Shown one piece after another: positions 24,401-27,976 of a stretch of 27,976 nucleotides of DNA. The notes beneath the pieces are model-generated. The model was not told the origin of the DNA and did not search any database. It saw nothing but the letters and a program-made list of their open reading frames with translations. How positions within the stretch are numbered: the first letter of the stretch is position 1; each line of letters starts with the position of its first letter. This DNA comes from CAZHAC01 sp964383855 (GTDB taxonomy: Bacteria; Chloroflexota; Dormibacteria; Dormibacterales; Dormibacteraceae), in contig CAYLIP010000035.1 in the NCBI GenBank assembly GCA_964383855.1, positions 1 to 27,976 of the forward strand. Direction: 5' to 3'. The position numbers and the translations under genes are program-made.

Positions 24401-25039
24401 CTGCCGAGCGGTCCCGCGCCCGGCCGGACGGCTCCCCTGGCCAAGGGCATGGTCATAACGGCCCGGGGCCGGCAGGCGGCCGGCGAGGGGGTGGGCTTCG
24501 GGGTGCCGATCGTCCACTACCCGGATGGATGGGTCTACTCCCGGACGGCCGCCACCGAACACCTCTGGGAGCCAACCGGCGGAGCCTGGAGACGGGTCTT
24601 CAACATGGACGAGGTCGGCGGCGACGCGGCGCACGGATACGCCTTCGACGCCATCCCCTCGCGCGGCTTGATCGAGGTGACCTACCGGGTCGATCAGAGC
24701 GGAGTCCGAATTTCCGTGCGCGTGCTTCAGCTCGCTCCGGGGTTCAGCGAGATCGGGATCCTGAACGAGGAGTCGGCCGCCTTCGACGACTTCGCCGACG
24801 CCTCGCGGACGCTGCTCGGCGACCGGTTCGGGAGCTGGGTCCCGGTCACCGGGGACTGGGGCCGCCTTCGGTCGGCGGCTCTGGCCACCGAGTACTCGGC
24901 CCCCGTGATCGCCGGCGCCGAGCTGCACGCCGGCCGGGAGCTGAAGCCACCCGACTTTGACTGGGCCGGCCTCGACTACACGTTCCCAGCCCCCTTCTCG
25001 GGCACCGACTACCACCTGAACATCCAGGAGGCGAGATGA
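21455..25039 (+). CDS. Fusion glycosyltransferase: GT2 beta-glycan synthase-like + GT-C + C-terminal beta-rich domain
   Basis: 1194 aa from GTG 21455. Module 1 (about 1-490): an N-terminal helix, then a processive GT2 domain with all canonical motifs: VYNE (60-63), LDDSDDE with Asp90/91, DAD (146-148), TED (237-239) and QQSRW (QxxRW, 275-279). This is followed by multiple helices, as in cellulose/mannan synthase-like (CslA/C-type) proteins. Module 2 (about 500-865): a polytopic GT-C of the GT39/ArnT type with the first-loop acids PEPFEDGYAHW (Glu526, Asp527) and ETSxxx-like AEPLLTALIA, ten or so helices, then GVLLTDSPVAAFYSGR (876-890), typical of the soluble tail. Module 3 (about 975-1194): a non-hydrophobic, beta-rich region with no domain I recognise. 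GT2 catalysis is cytoplasmic and GT-C is outward-facing, so one polypeptide could act on both sides of the membrane. Stop is one base before the radical SAM start. Confidence 0.88.
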   Translation: MIAATTAAATAAVLGVTSLLLFAFGLNLLHLTIAALRLPPPRCPAVVEGQEPRVCVQVPVYNERYVAERVIDAVCALDWPRSRLEVQVLDDSDDETRAIVAASVAGWQGRGCRITHVRRDTRNGFKAGALAHGLALTNAPLVAVFDADFVPPPDFLRRTVGAFSRAEVGFVQARWGHLNERYSWFTRLQAMAIDFHFLVEQPARTARGYFTNFTGTAGAWRRAAIEDAGGWTADTLTEDLDLSYRAQLRGWKPAYVEAAVVPEELPVSLDAYRRQQSRWATGSFQSARKLLFPLLRSHHRPVVKLQGAIHLLSYGVGPLMLLQLVMYPALLITLRRGAAPWPLSYALLLLVPVTVAPWFGFAAAQTRAQRRWWSGAPALICQVIGSGMALTSLLALLRALRPGGDFVRTPKHRIERTDQEWRGHAYVRAGDPQAIAEGLAGCAALAIAVAAASQRQWLVAVYATMFALGFLSLAALTAAEVLSVIAMRRARVSLGVHARRRAPQAGLLALCALLLLAAAQVPEPFEDGYAHWLIAANLAATGHLRDPLFGMEDTWLPGYHLLAAALLRLVGLWRLDALKALSALLGLATLACVYRLAGERRRGLLAVALLALNPVFLFTSGSAVAEPLLTALIAAAALLASRGALRSAALLAALACATSTKAWVWVAATIAVLALERLMALERLGRRRGWGRRARIGWLAPAVAVLVLLQLAFAPASHSVARASVEAASAASRGSTPHLGLARALELGQTFGLAALPLLALAAVGTWRLARDPAGGREKAAMLYLGLPALFYLASVFALVGAGAYTGSHRYLYPALPGLALLAARAAARFPAPAGTLAVAASALSAVAFLPVFTSFGSLNLGLEAAGRTAGAGPGVLLTDSPVAAFYSGRPPELVTGSRDLPADPGQALAWMRDRGVNDLVVEDISYYRATAVFPELARGMAVRPFTAIGRAPQAPPGAKRAYAYAFDTAGRQALRPGLELGLPSGPAPGRTAPLAKGMVITARGRQAAGEGVGFGVPIVHYPDGWVYSRTAATEHLWEPTGGAWRRVFNMDEVGGDAAHGYAFDAIPSRGLIEVTYRVDQSGVRISVRVLQLAPGFSEIGILNEESAAFDDFADASRTLLGDRFGSWVPVTGDWGRLRSAALATEYSAPVIAGAELHAGRELKPPDFDWAGLDYTFPAPFSGTDYHLNIQEAR

Positions 25040-25040
25040 G

Positions 25041-26375
25041 ATGAGCCAGGATCGCGCGGACGTCGTCCTGATCTATCCGCAGCGGGCGCCCCAGACGGGC
25101 CGGCACTGGATCATGCCGTCGCTCGGCCTCATGTACCTGAGCGCGGTGCTCCGGCGGGCGGGCTACTCCGTCCGCCACATCGACCACACCTTTCTCGAGC
25201 GGCGCGAGGTCCTGGAGCAGGTCGACCGCCTGCAACCGGCGATGGTCGGCATCTACTGCATGATCACGATGCAGGACGAGGCGCTCTCGCTGGCCGCACA
25301 GCTGCGGGGGCGAGCGCTGACCGTCGCCGGCGGTCCCTACCCGTCCGGGGAGCCGGAGGCCTTCGTCGACGACTTCGACCTGGTCGCCGTGGGCGAGGGC
25401 GAGGAGACGGTGCTCGAGATCATGGGTCACCTCGACGACCGGCGCTTCGAGGACGTCCGCGGCCTCGTCTTCCGGCGCGGCGGCGAGGTGGTCCGGACAC
25501 CCGCACGCGTGCGCACCCGGGACATGTCGCACCTCCCGCTGCCCTACCGCCGCGACCTGCCCAACGCCGAGTACATCCGCTACTGGCGCCGGCACTGGAA
25601 GGACGCGACGACGCCGCTAATGGCGACGCGAGGGTGTCCGTTTCGATGCGACTTCTGCCACAAGTCGGTGTTCGGCGACCTGTTCAGCGCGCGTCCGGCG
25701 CCCTCGGTGGTCGCCGAGATGCAGGAGATCGCGGAGCTCGGCTACGACCACGTGTGGATGTCCGACGACCTCTTCACGCTCAACTACAACCGGACGCGCG
25801 ACCTGGCGCGCGCGATCGAGGAGGCGCATCTGCCCCTGACCTGGGAGTGCCTGAGCCGGGTGACGCACGTTGATCGAGCGCTCTTCGACCAGATGGCGCG
25901 CGCCGGCTGCAAGCGCATCTTCTTCGGCATCGAGTCGGGCGACGAAACGGTGCTCAAGGAGATGAAGAAGGGCATCACGCCGGCGCAGGCGAGAGCCGCG
26001 GTGGAGGCCTGCGTGGCCGCGGATATCCGCGCCGCCGGCTTCTTCATGGTCGGCTACCTGGGCGAGACGACGGAGTCCCTGATCAGGAGCATCAACTTCT
26101 CGAGCAGCCTGCCGCTCGACTACGTCAGCTACACGATCGCCTACCCCCTGCCCGGAACCGGCTTCTACGAGCGCGTGAAGGAGCGGCGGCAGCGCGGCGA
26201 GTGGCACAAGGTCCGGCACAACCGGCTCCTCTTCAACACCGACTTCTCGGAGCGCAAGCTGCGGGCGGCGATCCTGAAGGGGGCGATCCAGCACCGGCTC
26301 AACCGCATGCGCCTGCGCCCCGCCGCGCGAGCCTTCGAGCTCGCCACGGACCCGGTCCTACGCGCCCTCAGATAG
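25041..26375 (+). CDS. B12-binding-domain radical SAM protein (BchE/HpnR-like)
   Basis: 444 aa from ATG 25041, with AGGAGG about 9 nt upstream. N-terminal Rossmann-like cobalamin-binding domain (DVVLIYPQRAPQTGRHWIMPSLGLMYLSAVLRRAGYSVRHID, GGPYPSGEPEAF, LVAVGEGEETVLEI). The classical DxHxxG is not evident, as in many members. Radical SAM cluster motif CPFRCDFC gives Cys199, Cys203 and Cys206. ECLSRVTHVDRALFDQMARAGCKRIFFGIESGDETVL and GFFMVGYLGETTESL are typical core strands. Members modify tetrapyrroles, hopanoids, lipids or natural products, often by methylation; the substrate here is unknown, but the operon suggests a lipid carrier or a sugar. The C-terminal ~60 residues are basic. Confidence 0.92.
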   Translation: MSQDRADVVLIYPQRAPQTGRHWIMPSLGLMYLSAVLRRAGYSVRHIDHTFLERREVLEQVDRLQPAMVGIYCMITMQDEALSLAAQLRGRALTVAGGPYPSGEPEAFVDDFDLVAVGEGEETVLEIMGHLDDRRFEDVRGLVFRRGGEVVRTPARVRTRDMSHLPLPYRRDLPNAEYIRYWRRHWKDATTPLMATRGCPFRCDFCHKSVFGDLFSARPAPSVVAEMQEIAELGYDHVWMSDDLFTLNYNRTRDLARAIEEAHLPLTWECLSRVTHVDRALFDQMARAGCKRIFFGIESGDETVLKEMKKGITPAQARAAVEACVAADIRAAGFFMVGYLGETTESLIRSINFSSSLPLDYVSYTIAYPLPGTGFYERVKERRQRGEWHKVRHNRLLFNTDFSERKLRAAILKGAIQHRLNRMRLRPAARAFELATDPVLRALR

Positions 26376-27283
26376 CGGCGGCCGCGGCGGCGGTACTGCT
26401 CTCCGGGTGCGCAGGCTCAGCGCAGCCGGCGCACCCGGCCGCGCCCGACTCAGGCCTGGTGCTGCTCTCCTTGAGCGACGGCTCCTGGCGGGGATCGGCT
26501 CCCATCGGGCGCGACCTGGTCGCCGTCATCACCTCGGAGGACGGGGGCACCGCCTTCGCTGCCGACAGCGAGCCCGGCGACGTCTACGCGGTGAGCCTGC
26601 CCGCCCTGCGCGTGCGCTGGAGGAGCCACCTGGGCGGAGCCCCCTTCGGCCTCCTGCTGCACGATGGGCGCCTGTTCGTGAGCCTCTTCGCCGCCGCCGC
26701 CGTCGACGAGCTCGACCCGGCTCGCGGGGAGGTGCTGGCGACGCACGCGGTGGCGCCCGGTCCGGCGGCGCTCGCGCTGGACGGCGCTGGACAGGTCGCC
26801 GTCGCCGGGACCGGCGGCGAGCTGGCCGTGCTCGGCGGAACGACGCGGCGCGCGGGCAGCGGTTTCGGGGTGGCGGCGGCCGGGGGCCGGCTCTGGACGG
26901 CCGACTACGAGCGCGCGGAGATCGTGGACGACACCGGGGCTCGCGTGGGGCTTCCGCTGCCGGTCTTCCCGTTCTGGCTGGCTCCCGGGCCCGGCGGCAC
27001 GCTGCTGATCGCGGCCGAGGGGGCGGCCGAAGACGTCGACAGCGGGGCAGTGTTCGCCTTCGACCCGCGGGCCGGCTCCTTCAGGACGCTGGCCAGGGTG
27101 CGCGACCCCGACCAGGTGCTGGCCTCCGGCAACACCATCCTGGTCGCCGCCCACGGCGACCGCGCGGTGGTGGCCATCGAGGGCACGCACCGCCGCACGC
27201 TCGCGTCGCAGACGCCCGCAGTGGGCCTCGCCGCCGCCCCCGCCGCCGGCCTGCTGGTGGTTGCCGTCAACGGACATGAATGA
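26372..27283 (+). CDS. Predicted beta-propeller-like lipoprotein
   Basis: A lipobox LSGC follows a short alanine/leucine-rich stretch (AAAAAAVLLSGCAGS). The mature protein is about 290 residues of repeated beta-strand blades (for example VLLSLSDGSWRGSAPIG, TAFAADSEPGDVYAVSLPALRVRWRSHLGG, LFVSLFAAAAVDELDPARGEVLATHAV, GGTLLIAAEGAAED, ILVAAHGDRAVVAIEG) resembling YVTN/WD-type propellers. No ATG/GTG/TTG exists in frame between a GTG at 26201, deep inside the radical SAM gene, and the lipobox. The nearest plausible initiator is ATA 26372, overlapping the radical SAM TAG as ATAG; the signal peptide would then lack a basic N-region, so the start is uncertain. The 3' end overlaps the next lipoprotein by 8 bp. 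Probably an extracytoplasmic scaffold or binding protein. Confidence 0.75.
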   Translation: MAAAAAAVLLSGCAGSAQPAHPAAPDSGLVLLSLSDGSWRGSAPIGRDLVAVITSEDGGTAFAADSEPGDVYAVSLPALRVRWRSHLGGAPFGLLLHDGRLFVSLFAAAAVDELDPARGEVLATHAVAPGPAALALDGAGQVAVAGTGGELAVLGGTTRRAGSGFGVAAAGGRLWTADYERAEIVDDTGARVGLPLPVFPFWLAPGPGGTLLIAAEGAAEDVDSGAVFAFDPRAGSFRTLARVRDPDQVLASGNTILVAAHGDRAVVAIEGTHRRTLASQTPAVGLAAAPAAGLLVVAVNGHE

Positions 27284-27782
27284 GCTGCGCGGCGCCCTCG
27301 CCGTCTTCGCCATCTCCGCCCTGGCGCTCTCCGCGTGCGGCGAGCCGCAGCCGGCCGCGGCCGCACCGGTCAGCGCCGGCTGCCGGGCGGGACCGCCGGA
27401 GGCGGGCGTGTACCACCCGGACCGCCTGCAGGTGCTCGACCCCTGCCGGCACGCGGAGGGAACGGTGGCGGCTGTGATCAGGGAGGAGGACGGCGACGTG
27501 CACATCTGGTTCCTGCCCGACCCCGGCTACGCCGGGCTGCTCAACTCGGAGAACCACTTCCAGGGGCGGCCGGCGATGCTGGCCGAGATCACGCCGCGGT
27601 GCCCCGGGCCGAGCAGCCCGCCCGACGCGCGCGCCGCCGCGCGATGCCCCGCATCCGACCTTCCCGTGCCCGCGATCGGCGACCACATCGCGGTGGACGG
27701 GCCCTGGGTCCTGGACGCCGGCCACAGGTGGCTGGAGATCCACCCGGTGCAGGCGCTCGCGCGCCGAGCCGCGCGCGGCTGA
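27276..27782 (+). CDS. Small secreted lipoprotein, OB-like fold suspected
   Basis: 168 aa from ATG 27276. N-region MNELRG, hydrophobic core ALAVFAISALA, then lipobox LSAC gives a clear type-II signal peptide. The mature part has GVYHPDRLQVLDPCRHAEGTVAAVIREEDGDVHIWFLPDPGYAGLLNSEN, AMLAEITPRCP, LPVPAIGDHIAVDGPWVLDAGHRWLEIHPV. This DGDxHI ... WxEIHPV pattern matches small uncharacterised bacterial and archaeal secreted proteins that look like a single OB-type barrel; no function is known to me. Four cysteines after the lipid-bearing one could make disulfides. Overlaps the upstream lipoprotein gene by 8 bp. An alternative TTG at 27261 would add five residues without improving the signal. Confidence 0.85.
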   Translation: MNELRGALAVFAISALALSACGEPQPAAAAPVSAGCRAGPPEAGVYHPDRLQVLDPCRHAEGTVAAVIREEDGDVHIWFLPDPGYAGLLNSENHFQGRPAMLAEITPRCPGPSSPPDARAAARCPASDLPVPAIGDHIAVDGPWVLDAGHRWLEIHPVQALARRAARG

Positions 27783-27848
27783 GCGCAGCTCCGAGAGGTC
27801 TCCTCCGCACTTGGTCGGCCAATCGCTGGGGAGGTGGTGCCGCGCAGC

Positions 27849-27868
27849 GGCGACGGAGGGGTGTCGCC
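27849..27868. terminator. Hairpin between convergent genes, possible terminator
   Basis: GGCGAC (27849-27854) and GTCGCC (27863-27868) form a 6-bp GC stem with an 8-nt loop between the lipoprotein gene (+) and the convergent HNH-type gene (-). No U-tract on either side, so intrinsic termination is uncertain. The rest of 27783-27884 shows nothing else. Confidence 0.3.
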
Positions 27869-27884
27869 CAGCGCCGCTCCGAGG

Positions 27885-27976
27885 CTAGGCGGCTCGAGCC
27901 GGCGGGATGGCCCGGATCCGGGGCCCGTCCCGCACCAGCTTCCAGCCGCCCTCGTGGCAGAGGTAGTGGTGGCGGC
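27885..27976 (-). CDS. C-terminal fragment of an HNH endonuclease/DUF222-type protein (truncated by window end)
   Basis: Reading the minus strand from the window edge gives RHHYLCHEGGWKLVRDGPRIRAIPPARAA then TAG (27887-27885). The RHHxLxHEGGWxLxR pattern is the conserved end of the HNH motif in DUF222-associated HNH endonuclease proteins, abundant in Actinobacteria and often linked to mobile DNA. Only about 30 residues are visible, so the call rests on that short motif. Confidence 0.65.
   Translation of the reverse strand, partial: RHHYLCHEGGWKLVRDGPRIRAIPPARAA

Overview
The window is very GC-rich (about 70% by eye), gene-dense and carries one 100-N scaffold gap, so it looks like metagenome-assembled sequence. 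Coding bias (almost all third positions G or C), frequent GTG/TTG starts, 1-8 bp stop/start overlaps, and families such as PF06224 winged-helix, DUF4395, DUF4446, GT87, a DUF222-type HNH tail and SelA/SelB suggest a soil Chloroflexota/Dormibacterota-like or deep actinobacterial lineage. That placement is inference; there is no rRNA or other phylogenetic marker here. Layout: (1) 1-1049 (+) is a nearly complete winged-helix protein whose stop overlaps the convergent selB stop in a shared CTAG. (2) 7040-1046 (-) is a tight seven-gene run: small tail-anchored protein, DUF4446 protein, ArsA/Get3-like ATPase with an HSP20-like tail, an 89-aa partner, an M50 site-2 protease, selA and selB. selA/selB give selenocysteine synthesis and insertion, but no selC tRNA or selenoprotein was found here. 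(3) 7041-7267 is a divergent, AT-rich intergenic island with a consensus DnaA-box 9-mer, imperfect direct repeats and an 11-bp inverted repeat. It is followed by a zinc-ribbon membrane protein (+). (4) 18463-7806 (-) is a long run: DUF4395 protein, membrane-anchored thioredoxin-like protein, GGDEF diguanylate cyclase, then the threonine operon hom-thrC-GNAT-thrB-lysC, a divergent YchF-like GTPase, a GT87 membrane glycosyltransferase interrupted by the gap, and dihydrolipoyl dehydrogenase. (5) 18657-27782 (+) begins with recQ, preceded by a 19-bp near-perfect palindrome. (6) 20547-27782 (+) is the most unusual part: five closely packed genes encoding a nucleotidyltransferase-fold protein, a 1194-aa fusion of a beta-glycan-synthase-like GT2 to a GT-C polytopic glycosyltransferase and a C-terminal beta-rich domain, a B12-type radical SAM enzyme, a predicted beta-propeller lipoprotein and a small lipoprotein. 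The arrangement suggests an envelope-glycan or glycolipid assembly locus that I do not recognise. (7) 27885-27976 (-) is the C-terminal end of an HNH/DUF222-type protein. How the genes work together: hom, thrC, thrB and lysC provide aspartate-to-threonine flux (asd is absent here), with ACT domains on Hom and LysC as likely feedback sensors. SelA converts Ser-tRNA(Sec) to Sec-tRNA(Sec), and SelB delivers it. The 20.5-27.8 kb operon probably acts at the membrane and outer face. A recurring oddity is that three genes following a tightly packed neighbour have no ATG/GTG/TTG in a sensible position; each appears to start at CTG or ATA overlapping the upstream stop codon. No stretch longer than 300 bases lacks a gene; the longest intergenic regions (7041-7267 and 18464-18656) are annotated below.
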